NCBI GenBank assembly: GCA_031275285.1
Contig: JAISOY010000094.1
Span: forward strand, 1 to 38,440
Origin: Bacteroidales bacterium
GTDB lineage: Bacteria; Bacteroidota; Bacteroidia; Bacteroidales; UBA4181
Direction: 5' to 3'
DNA length: 38,440 nucleotides
Positions 24,639 to 34,730 of this stretch are shown here, piece after piece; position 1 is the first letter of the stretch; the number at the start of each line of letters is the position of its first letter. The notes beneath the pieces were generated by a model. It made no database searches. It saw only the letters and a program-made list of their open reading frames with translations, and was not told the DNA's origin. The translations under genes were made by a program, and so were the position numbers.

Positions 24639-25198
24639 TATTCTTCTACATGGCTCCAGTTCTCCCCGGATTTGATCCTGTATAATTGCATTTCACTGAT
24701 CCCATATCTTTTGGCAATTTGCTTGTATGTCCGTTTCCGGTTAGGATCGTTGATTGCATTCTTCAATCGTTTCACCTGCTTATCTGTCAATTTAGGCCCT
24801 CTTGTCCGCTTTGTATGATGCTTCCTGGCATACTGTACCCTGGGATTAAAGTTCTGATGCTGTAACATTTCTTCCCGTGTAACCCACTGTAAATTTTTTA
24901 CAGAATTATTTTCTTTATCAAAATCGAAATGAATCACATATTTCTGATTGGAAGCGGGCTCCGGCAGAAAATAATGAGCTACCAGCTTATGGATACAACG
25001 ACTGTATTTAACTCTCTGTCCAAGGCTCAATACCGGATAACCTTCAATAAGTCCATACTTCAGTAATTTTCCGTCTTCGATCTCATCAGTATAACTGACA
25101 ACGCGGCCATAATTTGAAATCGCATATTTTTTCCGGTGAAATTTACCGTCATCAATGGTTTCTATTTCTTTCCATTCTTCATTCCAAAAACTTTTCAT
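24638..25198 (-). CDS. NUMOD4 / HNH / helix-turn-helix protein
   Basis: The 186-residue protein has a NUMOD4-like N-terminus (residues about 4-60; EEWKEIE ... YAISNYGRVVS). An HNH-like segment follows (about 66-112; IHKLVAHYFLPEP ... VIHFDFDKENNSVKNLQWVT) with the H-N-N residues largely kept. The C-terminal helix-turn-helix is at about 136-182 (RTYKQIAKRYGISEMQLYRI). This resembles a homing-endonuclease architecture, but it stands alone without an intron or intein. It is third in a likely operon behind pepA and pdxA (29 nt after pdxA). It may be a free-standing nuclease or a domesticated DNA-binding regulator; sequence alone does not decide. Confidence 0.78.
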   Translation of the reverse strand: MKSFWNEEWKEIETIDDGKFHRKKYAISNYGRVVSYTDEIEDGKLLKYGLIEGYPVLSLGQRVKYSRCIHKLVAHYFLPEPASNQKYVIHFDFDKENNSVKNLQWVTREEMLQHQNFNPRVQYARKHHTKRTRGPKLTDKQVKRLKNAINDPNRKRTYKQIAKRYGISEMQLYRIKSGENWSHVEE

Positions 25199-25227
25199 CG
25201 ATGTTGTATTTAGTGAGAAAGAGGATA

Positions 25228-26289
25228 TCAGCTATCCCCATCATGACGTACATCTACATCTTTCATCGCATGTGCCTTGAGACCGTTGTACTCTGTTCTA
25301 TTCCTTGTGATATCGCAGGCCAGATAAAATGCCTGACGAAAAGAGTCAGGTGATGCGATATCCTTCCCAACAAGATCATAAGCTGTCCCGTGAGCCGGCG
25401 AAGTCCGTACAATAGGCAAGCCGGCGGTATAATTCACTCCATTTTCAAAACACAGGGTTTTGAATGCCGTCATACCCTGATCATGATACATAGCTAATAC
25501 CACATCAAACTTACGGTAATTATTTGAGCCAAAAAAGCCATCGGAAGGATAAGGGCCGAAAGCCAGTAATCCCTCATTTTTAGCCTGCTCGATAGCGGGA
25601 ATAATAACAGATTGTTCTTCATTCCCGATCACCCCATTATCCCCTGCATGGGGATTCAATGAGAGAACCGCCATACGTGGTTTATTGACATTAAAATCTT
25701 CTATCATAGTTTTATTCAGCACATGTAACACACTGACAATTTTATCCTGTGTGACCAGCCGGGGAACTTCAGATAGAGGAACATGTCCCGTTAACATTCC
25801 CAGCCTTAACGATTCACTCACCATCAGCATCAATGCTTCCCCGCCAAATTCCGATTGAAGGTATTCCGTATGACCCGGAAAATGAAATTTTTCCGACTGG
25901 ATGTTATATTTATTAATGGGCGCTGTTACTAATGCATCTAACCAACCGTTTTTTAATTCAGTAACAGCGGATTGTAAACTCAATAAAGATGCTTCTCCTC
26001 CCTGTTCCGTCGATTTACCTATTTCAACACGAACTTCATCATCCAGACAATTTACTACATTTATCCTTTCCTCCTGGGCCTCTTCGGCTGAACGAACCGA
26101 GAAGGTATTAAAATTATTTAGATTAAGTGCCTTCCGGTAATAAGCAATTACTTTTGGAGAACTGTATAACACGGGAGTGCATAATTCCAGTATCCTGGAA
26201 TCACTTAAAGTTTTAAGAATTACTTCACATCCAATCCCGTTTATATCTCCATGGGTAATTCCAATACGTAATCTTTTCCTGTCTTTCAT
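25228..26289 (-). CDS. pdxA: 4-hydroxythreonine-4-phosphate dehydrogenase PdxA
   Basis: PdxA oxidises 4-phosphohydroxy-L-threonine in the DXP-dependent route to pyridoxal phosphate. Start MKDRKRLRIGITHGDINGIG is typical. The three metal-binding histidines lie in FPGHTEYL, LNPHAGDNG and MYHDQGMTAFK, and VRTSPAHGTAYDLVGK matches the C-terminal family motif. The 353-residue length is normal. It lies 41 nt after the aminopeptidase gene and 29 nt before the NUMOD4/HNH gene, all on one strand. pdxJ is not in the window. Confidence 0.95.
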   Translation of the reverse strand: MKDRKRLRIGITHGDINGIGCEVILKTLSDSRILELCTPVLYSSPKVIAYYRKALNLNNFNTFSVRSAEEAQEERINVVNCLDDEVRVEIGKSTEQGGEASLLSLQSAVTELKNGWLDALVTAPINKYNIQSEKFHFPGHTEYLQSEFGGEALMLMVSESLRLGMLTGHVPLSEVPRLVTQDKIVSVLHVLNKTMIEDFNVNKPRMAVLSLNPHAGDNGVIGNEEQSVIIPAIEQAKNEGLLAFGPYPSDGFFGSNNYRKFDVVLAMYHDQGMTAFKTLCFENGVNYTAGLPIVRTSPAHGTAYDLVGKDIASPDSFRQAFYLACDITRNRTEYNGLKAHAMKDVDVRHDGDS

Positions 26290-26330
26290 ATTTTTTTATA
26301 TTTTCGACTGCAAGTTTTCTTAATGTTGGT

Positions 26331-27761
26331 TTACAGCTTCCTCAGAAATTCGAACAACAACCTGACTCCGATTCCCGTTCCTCCTTTAGTACGGTATGCG
26401 TCCGTCGTTTTTATATAAGCAGGACCCGCAATGTCCAAATGAATATACGGATAGTCGGTAAAAAATTCTAAAAACTTTCCGGCAGTAATGGCTCCTGCAT
26501 ATTCGCCTCCTATATTTTTTAAATCTGCAATATCCGATTTAATGAATTCTACATATTCATCCCAAAATGGAAATTCGGCAATTCTTTCAAAGACACTCTC
26601 ACCACACTCTTTAAGTTTTTCCATTGTTTCGCGGGATGCATTACCCATCCCGACCATTGCCTGTTCGCCAATTGCACGATGAGCTGCTCCGGTCAGTGTT
26701 GCCATATCAATTACCAACTCCGGATTATATTTTTTGGCGTAGGACAATGCATCTGCCAGGATCAGCCGGCCTTCTGCATCCGTATTCATCACTTCCACCG
26801 TTGTTCCATCATACATTGTAATAATATCTCCGGGAGCATATGCCGAAGCACTGATACGGTTATCAGTAGATGGTACCAATCCTATCACATACACCGGGAG
26901 ATTTGACCTGGCAACCGCATAAAGCGTAGCTGCAACAGCGGCTCCGCCCGACATATCACATTTCATATAATCCATACTGTTGGTCGTAGGTTTCAGGCTA
27001 AGGCCCCCCGTATCATAAACCAACCCCTTACCTACCAGGACAACAGGTTGTTTGTTGTGTGCATTTTCAGGTTTCCACTCAATAATAGAAAATGTCGGTT
27101 CCTCCACACTTCCTTTATTGACAGAAAGGATTCCACCCATTTTCAACTTTTCGATCTCAGATTTATCCAACACCTGTACCTTTAATCCCGAACCGTCGGC
27201 CATCGATTTGATTTCATGTGCAAGTTGTACGGAATTCAGGATATTTGCCGGTTCATTGATCAAGTCGCGGGTTTTATAGACTGAAAAAAGGATATTATTC
27301 AATATATCTACCTCGTCCTGTTTGATTGAATCACCAACAACAAAGACTTCACTCAAAGAATATTGCTTCTCTTCTTTTTTCTTAACATATTTCAGGAACT
27401 GATAATTGGTCAAAACCAAACCCTCTACAAAAGCATAGGCCATTTTATCATTATTGACCGTATCAACAACGGTAATGGACCTAATATTTTGCTGGCATAT
27501 CCATCCGTGAATTTTTGATGCCCCCCGCCGCATATTTTCTTTTTCTTTATTAAGGGCGGTTTTTTCATCCATTATTTGAATAAAAATCCAGTATCCGTTT
27601 TTATTAATAGCTACCTGTTTTGCCTTATTAGCTATCTGTTGACGCACATAAGCATCCTCTTCTTCATTAAGTCCATATCGGATGAATGGACATGTCGGAT
27701 CCGATAGCAGGATAATGTTGTTGTTTTGGGGTGTATCCTTATGTATGGTTAGTTGAATCAT
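26331..27761 (-). CDS. Leucyl aminopeptidase (M17 family)
   Basis: M17 enzymes are hexameric cytosolic two-zinc aminopeptidases. The 476-residue protein carries the metal site and active centre: VGKGLVYDTGGLSLKP (about 240-255), KCDMSGGAAVAATLYA and NTDAEGRLILADALSYA (about 324-340). The N-terminal domain is divergent, as is usual. It is the first gene of a likely operon with pdxA and the NUMOD4/HNH gene and has its own -7 box. PepA-type DNA binding cannot be inferred from sequence here. Confidence 0.92.
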   Translation of the reverse strand: MIQLTIHKDTPQNNNIILLSDPTCPFIRYGLNEEEDAYVRQQIANKAKQVAINKNGYWIFIQIMDEKTALNKEKENMRRGASKIHGWICQQNIRSITVVDTVNNDKMAYAFVEGLVLTNYQFLKYVKKKEEKQYSLSEVFVVGDSIKQDEVDILNNILFSVYKTRDLINEPANILNSVQLAHEIKSMADGSGLKVQVLDKSEIEKLKMGGILSVNKGSVEEPTFSIIEWKPENAHNKQPVVLVGKGLVYDTGGLSLKPTTNSMDYMKCDMSGGAAVAATLYAVARSNLPVYVIGLVPSTDNRISASAYAPGDIITMYDGTTVEVMNTDAEGRLILADALSYAKKYNPELVIDMATLTGAAHRAIGEQAMVGMGNASRETMEKLKECGESVFERIAEFPFWDEYVEFIKSDIADLKNIGGEYAGAITAGKFLEFFTDYPYIHLDIAGPAYIKTTDAYRTKGGTGIGVRLLFEFLRKL

Positions 27762-27810
27762 GATATCATTATTTATCTATTATTGTCTTCCAATAAATAT
27801 CTTCTTTTTG

Positions 27811-27818
27811 CAAAGATA
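27811..27818 (-). promoter_or_regulatory. Promoter -7 box upstream of the aminopeptidase gene
   Basis: TATCTTTG on the minus strand matches TAnnTTTG, about 50 nt before the ATG at 27761. The -33 region is weak. Confidence 0.5.
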
Positions 27819-27906
27819 AAAAAAGGTAATTATCTACTATGATGAATCCCGAATAATTCTTCAATCAGGCATTAAAAATCAAAGGCCGCTAACGTTAGAA
27901 AATAAA

Positions 27907-30150
27907 TCAGAACCAAAATCCAACATGAAATGCACCCAAAAGTGAATTAGTAACATTGGATGAACTAAGCGTCAGTCCCAACGGTCCCACTACGCTATTG
28001 TACTGGGCAGAAATCCCATATCCAATCATTAAATCTTTGGGAGTAAACAATTCAATAAAATCATCGTCAATTTTTCCAAGGCTGGTCCGAAAAGTAAAAT
28101 AAATATTACTCCATAATCGTACCTGATTATTGAAATGTACTGTTATCCCGTTTTTAGCGCTTTTTTGCATGAAGTGTAATCCGGGAAAACGTATTTCACT
28201 TCGCCTCAACTGGTCCGGAAGCCCTCCCAGATAGACCTGATACTGGGGTGGAATATCATCTCCAAAAACAGATGCGGCATTCAATCCTGAATATATCGTC
28301 CATCTTCTTGTCGGAGCACTTGCAAAATTTGACCGGAATATCATTCCGATGAGTACTTCCGAATAACGGGCATTTTTCGACATTCCTTTATGATAATTCC
28401 CTTCCAGCCGGAAAAAACCTCCTTCTGTCGGGAAATAATCCATATTATATGTATCCTGCTCATAGTATAATTGATAAGACAAATACATATAATTAGATTT
28501 TGCAGTGACCCGGTCGTCCACAAGTTTTGATTTGATCATTGTGTAATCACCGATAAGCCCAACTCCTACCATACTGTTGACTGAAGGAGTTATCTGCATT
28601 TTTAAGGAAGCGACCAGATGTGAAAAATCGAATATCCCGATACGGTTATTTCCGGAATATTCGGATGCTTCAAACTTATAACCATCAATCTGGAACGACC
28701 AATCAGGTGATAATGACGATTTAAAAACAGATTTTCCATAAGGCCTGACACCCGGACTTTGAAAATAGGCTAATTTAAATGATGGGTTTTCTCCGATTGA
28801 AACATCTGCCAAGGCCCTTGAATTATTCAGCAAAATATTTTGAAATGACAAATTCAACATCAAGGCTGCTTTATATTCTTTATCATAATGCAATCCAACC
28901 CTGAAAAGGTTGGTACTACGTTCAATAATATCGAATACCAATTCTACCGATTCATCATCTTCATTTGAAGGAAGAACATTGTATACCACCGACTCGAATG
29001 CTTGTGTCCCTCTAAGTCGGTCAGCTGCTTCATCTAATTCGGAAAATGTCATTTCAGCAGGGAACTCCAATTCGGATTTTTTCAATATAAATTGTTCTGA
29101 AGTATGTTCCAGACCGTTTATTCTAATGCTCTTTACATAAAAATTTTCCAATGGTTGCGGACAATCACGGGAATTTTCGAGTGGTCTTCTTGGATCAAGC
29201 TGATTCAAAGAATCAGCCAATGCTTTCAAAGTCCCGTAATGTTTTCTCGCAGCCCTTTCCCCTCTCACGATTAAACTGTCTGCAGCACTGAAGCTACCTG
29301 CCCCGTATTCCGGGATGTCCGGTACTATCAATATTTTACACAACTTTTTATTGGCTTCCTTCAATGGTACCGAAGCCATAAAAACAACCTGCTCCATGAT
29401 CAGGTAAATATTATTCAACTCATCACCCTGTACCTGAGTTGTTACATCAATCCCGATAAGGATATCAATTCCCTTTTCTTTTATTTTATCGGCAGGAAAA
29501 TTATTGACAAGTCCTCCATCAAAAAGCATCTTCCCATCAAGTGGTTCAGGAGTAAATACGGATGGGATAGCCATACTGGCACGCATCGCCTTGGATAACT
29601 GTCCATGTTCCAGGACAACTTCTTCTCCCGTTCCGATATCTGTGGCAATACATAAAAACGGAATCGGGAATTTACTAAAATCAAATTGATCATAAGCCGG
29701 ACTAGCTAATTCAGTAAACAGATTTGATACATTCTGCCCGGACAAAATACCCATAGGAAGATTTATTTTACGCCCTGTGATAGGAAAATGCAACCAATAC
29801 CTTTTGCGTTCTCCTTTTTCATAAATGACCACATTCCTACGAGGAATTTTATCAGTAAGTAAAGCATTCCAATCCTTCTCCAGTATATATTTTTCCAGTT
29901 GGTTTGCCGAATAACCTATCGAATATAATCCACCAACAATACTCCCCATACTTGTCCCTCCGATATAATCAATCGGCAGGCCTGTCTCTTCAATTACTTT
30001 CAGGACACCAACATGTGCAATACCTTTTGCACCTCCCCCACTCAATATAAGACCCACCCGGGGCCGGCGCAACTGTGTTGTATCATTGGCAGTCCCGTCA
30101 ATCCATGAAAGGCTTAACAAAAATAATATGAAAAAATGCTTCACATTCAT
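27907..30150 (-). CDS. Patatin-like phospholipase with outer-membrane beta-barrel domain
   Basis: The 747-residue protein starts with a signal peptide (about 1-21). A patatin phospholipase domain follows (about 30-280) with oxyanion loop SGGGAKG, catalytic Ser67 in GTSMGS and catalytic Asp in DGGLVNNFP (about 211). Then comes a POTRA-like segment (about 330-400; FYVKSIRINGLEHTSEQFI) and a C-terminal BamA/Omp85-like barrel ending in an aromatic residue (HVGFWF). This is the layout of type Vd (PlpD-like) autotransporters and Bacteroidota patatin-BamA proteins. It should sit in the outer membrane with the lipase released or surface exposed. It has a promoter with correct spacing. Confidence 0.88.
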   Translation of the reverse strand: MNVKHFFILFLLSLSWIDGTANDTTQLRRPRVGLILSGGGAKGIAHVGVLKVIEETGLPIDYIGGTSMGSIVGGLYSIGYSANQLEKYILEKDWNALLTDKIPRRNVVIYEKGERKRYWLHFPITGRKINLPMGILSGQNVSNLFTELASPAYDQFDFSKFPIPFLCIATDIGTGEEVVLEHGQLSKAMRASMAIPSVFTPEPLDGKMLFDGGLVNNFPADKIKEKGIDILIGIDVTTQVQGDELNNIYLIMEQVVFMASVPLKEANKKLCKILIVPDIPEYGAGSFSAADSLIVRGERAARKHYGTLKALADSLNQLDPRRPLENSRDCPQPLENFYVKSIRINGLEHTSEQFILKKSELEFPAEMTFSELDEAADRLRGTQAFESVVYNVLPSNEDDESVELVFDIIERSTNLFRVGLHYDKEYKAALMLNLSFQNILLNNSRALADVSIGENPSFKLAYFQSPGVRPYGKSVFKSSLSPDWSFQIDGYKFEASEYSGNNRIGIFDFSHLVASLKMQITPSVNSMVGVGLIGDYTMIKSKLVDDRVTAKSNYMYLSYQLYYEQDTYNMDYFPTEGGFFRLEGNYHKGMSKNARYSEVLIGMIFRSNFASAPTRRWTIYSGLNAASVFGDDIPPQYQVYLGGLPDQLRRSEIRFPGLHFMQKSAKNGITVHFNNQVRLWSNIYFTFRTSLGKIDDDFIELFTPKDLMIGYGISAQYNSVVGPLGLTLSSSNVTNSLLGAFHVGFWF

Positions 30151-30288
30151 GGGAGAAAAACATAATGCTGGTTACGATTGTTAGTATGTCAAATAAAACA
30201 TCGTTCTTAATTATATTGTTATAAAAATATGATTCTGCGTTTTAATTTTATAGAGTAATTGAAATTACTTCAAACACTGGAATCTCCG

Positions 30289-30318
30289 CAAAAATAAAAA
30301 GCTTTACGGAAATCCCAA
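30289..30318 (-). promoter_or_regulatory. Bacteroidota-type promoter of the patatin gene
   Basis: On the minus strand TTG (30318-30316), 19 nt, then TATTTTTG (30296-30289) fits TTG-N19-TAnnTTTG fully. It implies a leader of about 130 nt, which contains a 7-bp inverted repeat AGTAATT/AATTACT (30254-30269). Confidence 0.7.
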
Positions 30319-30334
30319 TGCCTGAAGCATTATT

Positions 30335-33300
30335 TTAAATCCACTTAACGAGGTTGAAATCCTGCCGATGCGGCAATGCGGGATTTTTAGGAAACATCCT
30401 TATCCCAAAATCAAAAGCACCGGTTTTGAAAGGCAATAGTGAAACTTCATAGATGGCTGTGCGACCGCTGACTCCGGCAAGCTCAAATTCTTTATGATCA
30501 TATAGTTTTGTTTGTCCTGTTTCAGAAATCATTTCTACGATCAAAAACTCTATTCCAATATCTTCAGGATCCAATTCATTAAGGTCAATGGCAACTTCAC
30601 ACTTATATTCCTGCCCTACAATAATTTGCTCTTTCAACACATCCGGTGTTTTTATGGAAAGAACTTCAATACTTTCCCAACTACGGAATACTTTTTTCTT
30701 CCAGGAAGATAATTCTTTCGCCATTTCATAGTCATTCTTTACCATATCACATCTCCGCTTATAGAGAGGTGTATAATAGCGGTTTACATAGTCCGTGAAC
30801 ATACGGGTTGTTGTAAAATTAGAAGCGACTTTTGCAATTGAATTTTTAATAAAATGTACCCATCCCGTAGGAACATCATCCGCATCCCGGAAATAATATA
30901 ACGGGGCTATTTCATTTTCAATCAATGCATAAATGGTCTCAGCATCCAATTCATCCTGAGCATTGTTATCTTCATACATTGCTTCTTCGGGAAGCATCCA
31001 TCCGGCATCTTTTACATATCCTTCTGCCCACCATCCGTCAAGTACACTAAAATGCAACACACCGTTCATTACCGCTTTCTCTCCGCTCGTTCCCGAAGCT
31101 TCTAAGGGACGGGTGGGGGTATTCAACCATACATCAACACCTGAGACCATATGGCTGGCCAGTTCCATGTCATAATTCTGGAGAAAAACAATCTTACCCA
31201 GAAATTCCGGACGCTTGGACATCTCAACAATCATTTTGATCAGGTCTTGCCCCGCTTTATCGGCAGGGTGTGCTTTACCCGCAAATAAAAACTGTACAGG
31301 CATTTCCGGGTTATTGACAATCTTAGATAACCGTTCAAGGTTACGGAAAAGCAGATGTGCCCTTTTATATGTAGCAAACCTACGGGCAAACCCAATGGTC
31401 AGGATATTTTTGTTAAACCGTTCTGCGACATCAACAAAATATTTGGGATTCTGATAAGCTTTGATCACGGAATTACGTAAACGGTCTTTCATATAATCGA
31501 CCATATTCTTCCGTTGAGAGTTACGTAATTGCCAGATCTCTTTATCAGGGACTTCATAGATTTTATCCCAGCGGTCAGTTTCCAACTGATGATTGATAAA
31601 ATCAGCCCCAAAATATTTTTCATACAACCGCTTCCATTCTACTGATGTCCAGGTAGGAAAGTGTACTCCATTGGTTACATATCCGACATTCAATTCTTCT
31701 GAAAGGTAACCCGGCCACATCGGAGCAAATATTTCCTGGCTTACTTTTCCATGCAACTTACTTACTCCGTTTATCTCTTGTGATAGGTTAGCAGCCAGAT
31801 AACTCATTGAAAAACGCTCATTAGGATCGGAAGCATTCAGTTTTCCCAATCCCATGAATTGTTGCCATGATATCTTCAACTTATCCGGATAATGGGAAAT
31901 ATACATACGCAGCATTCCTTCGGTAAATGAGTCATGCCCAGCGGGAACGGGTGTATGCGTGGTAAACAATGATGAAGAACGGACAATTTCAAGTGCCTCC
32001 GCAAAAGTGAGTTTCTTTTGGTGAATGTACTCAAACAAACGTTCCACCCCGATAAATGCGGCATGTCCTTCATTGCAATGATACACATCTGCTTTGATCC
32101 CCATGGTACGTAATGCACGTATACCACCTATCCCCAGTAATATTTCCTGTTTGAACCGGTTTTCTTCCCCACCGCCGTATAAATGATGCGTGATGGAGCG
32201 ATCCTGTTCTATATTGTCCTCGAAATCAGTATCCAAAAGGTATAAATCAACACGTCCCACCTGTACTTTCCAGATGCGGGCATATAGCGTCCTGCCAGGA
32301 AATACAATGCTGATAGTCACCCAATTACCATTTTCATCGCGGATAGGAATGGCCGGGATCTTGGTAAAATCCTGGGAATCATGGAATGCCATCTGCTCTC
32401 CCTGGGAAGAGATCACCTGTTGGAAATAACCATAACGGTATATTAATCCGACGGCTACCATATTTGCATTCAGATCACTGGCTTCCTTTAAATAGTCTCC
32501 GGCGAGAATTCCCAAACCTCCTGAATAGATCTTTAAGGAAGAGTGTAACCCATATTCCATACTGAAATAAGCAATCTTGGGATCCTGACGCGACTCTTTC
32601 GCTTTCATATACTCTTCAAACCGGCTATGTACGCGATCAAGGTTTGACATGAAATCCGGATTCTTCTCCAGTGCTTTCATCTTGTTATAAGGAATCAATT
32701 CCAGAAAAACAACCGGGTTCTTCTGGCTTTCTTCCCAGGCAACAGTATCAATTGATTTGAAGAGTTCTTCAGCATCATCATTCCAACACCACCATAAGTT
32801 ATTGGCCAGTTCTTCCAAAGGTTTCAACTTATCCGGGATGTTCTTGTTGATCAACATCCGTTTCCATTTTGGCGTATATGCTGCATGAAATTTATCTACC
32901 TGTGGAATGTCCTCGATCAATTCTTTGTTAGGCGAATACTGAATAACTATTTCCTGGACATCACGCAAAGCTACATCAAATGCCTCCTTGTAATATATGA
33001 TAAAATTCGACCACAATGCTATCCGCGAAGCATTGAATGCATCCTCTCTTTTTTTCTTTTCGCCGTTTTCATCCAATCGTGAAATTGCCAGTATGGTCTC
33101 CGATACATTCGAAACGACTTCGGAATCATTATAATCGTCCCGTTTGATTACATGAACAGCATCATTCCCGGTGGCATTATTATCTTTTACCCATAATCCA
33201 AATCCGGCCAATGTAGTGGTCACGGTCGGTACATGGAAAGCAACACTTTCAAGCGGAGTATATCCCCAAGGCTCATAATAGGAAGGGAATACAGACAAAT

Positions 33301-34582
33301 CCAATCCTATCAATAACTGGTAATAAGTCAGGTTGAAAATACCGTCGCTACCATTCAGATAACAAGGGACAAAAATTACTTTTATCTTATCATCAATGGC
33401 ATTTGATATACCGGCATTATTGATCTCTTTCAAAATGGGATCGGTTTCCGGATCATGTAAATTGTGGGATAGGATCTTTCCATCATTGTTTTGCTCTCCG
33501 GGATGACTCAATATATTTTGCAGGTCTTTCCTTGGCCCGTAATGATTTGCCGGAATCAACACGAAGGCGATCACTTCCCTTTCCAGCGTATTTTTAGCTT
33601 TTAATTCGCCCAATGACTTAATAAATAAGTCAATTCCTTTGTTTTTGAATTCATAGCGACCGCTAATCCCCACGAACATAGGATTATCGCTGATTTTTCC
33701 AAACAGAGCTTTTGCGACATCCTTCATTTTATCCCGTGCCGCCTTACGCCCATTTGTATATTCATCATCCTGAGGCACAAATGAATCTTCAAATCCGTTT
33801 GGGGTTACCACATCCACATCTTTACTCAAAAAATGAGAGCATTCCTTACCGGTTATTTCACTTACAGTAGTGAAACAATTGGCATGAAAAGCAGCCAGTT
33901 TCTCCAAGGAGTGCTTGGATGTTACGTTAAACTCATTGGCCTTCATTTCAGGGTTATAAGAGTCCATCGGTCCGTACAACGGCAACAGGTTTCCTGCAAT
34001 AGAACGTCCCAATACCGTTGCATGTGTAGTGAAAATAGTAGCCACCTGCGGCATGTTCATACGCAAATAAAGTAACCCCATGCCTGTCATCCACTCATGA
34101 AAATGTACTACGACCGTATCCCGGATGGTTAAGTGAAAATGCACAAAACTTTCTATCACTTTTCCGGCAGCATAACCGAAAAGGGCTGCTTCGACATAAT
34201 CCCATTGCCCGGAAAGCGAATCCAATTTATATGTTTCCCAAAATTTTGCGAAAATTTCATCTTTTTTGGGGGTGAACGACTGAAAATCAACAATCACAGC
34301 AATCGGACTACCAGCAATGTTCCATCTTCCTACTTTTATGTGTAATCCTTCTTCTCCGGCTTTGATTTTCCAGGACTTAAACAACTGAGCATCCTCGATA
34401 AATTCGGGATTGCTCGATGTATCACGCCATACATCAGGACCGATCAATATATAGTTACTTTTATATTCATTTACCAGGGTCAATGCCTTAGTAGAAATAA
34501 CGGTATGAATCCCTCCTATTTTATTACAAACTTCCCAACTTGTTTCAAAAATATAATCAGGTTTCAGTAAATTCGTACTCAT
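30335..34582 (-). CDS. Glycogen synthase (GT3) / alpha-glucan phosphorylase (GT35) fusion
   Basis: The 1415-residue protein joins two antagonistic glycogen enzymes. Residues 1 to about 560 match eukaryote-type GT3 glycogen synthase: FETSWEVCNKIGGIHTV at the start, VVHFHEWMTG and the catalytic YEPWGYTPLE (E-x7-E, about 437-445). From about 570 it is a GT35 phosphorylase of the shorter bacterial type: ELANNLWWCWN, FSMEYGLHSSLKIYSGGLG and the pyridoxal-phosphate region EASGTSGEKAVMNG with its Lys (about 1170). Both active sites look intact and the join is in frame with no stop codon. Related Bacteroidota have these as separate neighbouring genes, by my recollection. It has its own promoter box and a leader of about 145 nt. 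Confidence 0.9.
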   Translation of the reverse strand: MSTNLLKPDYIFETSWEVCNKIGGIHTVISTKALTLVNEYKSNYILIGPDVWRDTSSNPEFIEDAQLFKSWKIKAGEEGLHIKVGRWNIAGSPIAVIVDFQSFTPKKDEIFAKFWETYKLDSLSGQWDYVEAALFGYAAGKVIESFVHFHLTIRDTVVVHFHEWMTGMGLLYLRMNMPQVATIFTTHATVLGRSIAGNLLPLYGPMDSYNPEMKANEFNVTSKHSLEKLAAFHANCFTTVSEITGKECSHFLSKDVDVVTPNGFEDSFVPQDDEYTNGRKAARDKMKDVAKALFGKISDNPMFVGISGRYEFKNKGIDLFIKSLGELKAKNTLEREVIAFVLIPANHYGPRKDLQNILSHPGEQNNDGKILSHNLHDPETDPILKEINNAGISNAIDDKIKVIFVPCYLNGSDGIFNLTYYQLLIGLDLSVFPSYYEPWGYTPLESVAFHVPTVTTTLAGFGLWVKDNNATGNDAVHVIKRDDYNDSEVVSNVSETILAISRLDENGEKKKREDAFNASRIALWSNFIIYYKEAFDVALRDVQEIVIQYSPNKELIEDIPQVDKFHAAYTPKWKRMLINKNIPDKLKPLEELANNLWWCWNDDAEELFKSIDTVAWEESQKNPVVFLELIPYNKMKALEKNPDFMSNLDRVHSRFEEYMKAKESRQDPKIAYFSMEYGLHSSLKIYSGGLGILAGDYLKEASDLNANMVAVGLIYRYGYFQQVISSQGEQMAFHDSQDFTKIPAIPIRDENGNWVTISIVFPGRTLYARIWKVQVGRVDLYLLDTDFEDNIEQDRSITHHLYGGGEENRFKQEILLGIGGIRALRTMGIKADVYHCNEGHAAFIGVERLFEYIHQKKLTFAEALEIVRSSSLFTTHTPVPAGHDSFTEGMLRMYISHYPDKLKISWQQFMGLGKLNASDPNERFSMSYLAANLSQEINGVSKLHGKVSQEIFAPMWPGYLSEELNVGYVTNGVHFPTWTSVEWKRLYEKYFGADFINHQLETDRWDKIYEVPDKEIWQLRNSQRKNMVDYMKDRLRNSVIKAYQNPKYFVDVAERFNKNILTIGFARRFATYKRAHLLFRNLERLSKIVNNPEMPVQFLFAGKAHPADKAGQDLIKMIVEMSKRPEFLGKIVFLQNYDMELASHMVSGVDVWLNTPTRPLEASGTSGEKAVMNGVLHFSVLDGWWAEGYVKDAGWMLPEEAMYEDNNAQDELDAETIYALIENEIAPLYYFRDADDVPTGWVHFIKNSIAKVASNFTTTRMFTDYVNRYYTPLYKRRCDMVKNDYEMAKELSSWKKKVFRSWESIEVLSIKTPDVLKEQIIVGQEYKCEVAIDLNELDPEDIGIEFLIVEMISETGQTKLYDHKEFELAGVSGRTAIYEVSLLPFKTGAFDFGIRMFPKNPALPHRQDFNLVKWI

Positions 34583-34730
34583 TATGATATGGTTTTATTA
34601 ACTAAATTAAGTCTTATTCTGGTTATTTAAGCACTCAGTGCTATTTATTACTTTATTAAGTCACACTTATCAAGTCAATTACGCTCATAAAGCATAACAT
34701 TAATTGTTTTTATATTACTTATTAACTGCT

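Noticed and set aside
27889..27898. 10-bp palindrome CTAACGTTAG downstream of the patatin gene
   Set aside because: It is too short and not followed by a U-tract, so a terminator or operator call is not supported.
30151..30334. Riboswitch in the patatin leader
   Set aside because: Only one short inverted repeat is present and no known aptamer motif is recognisable.
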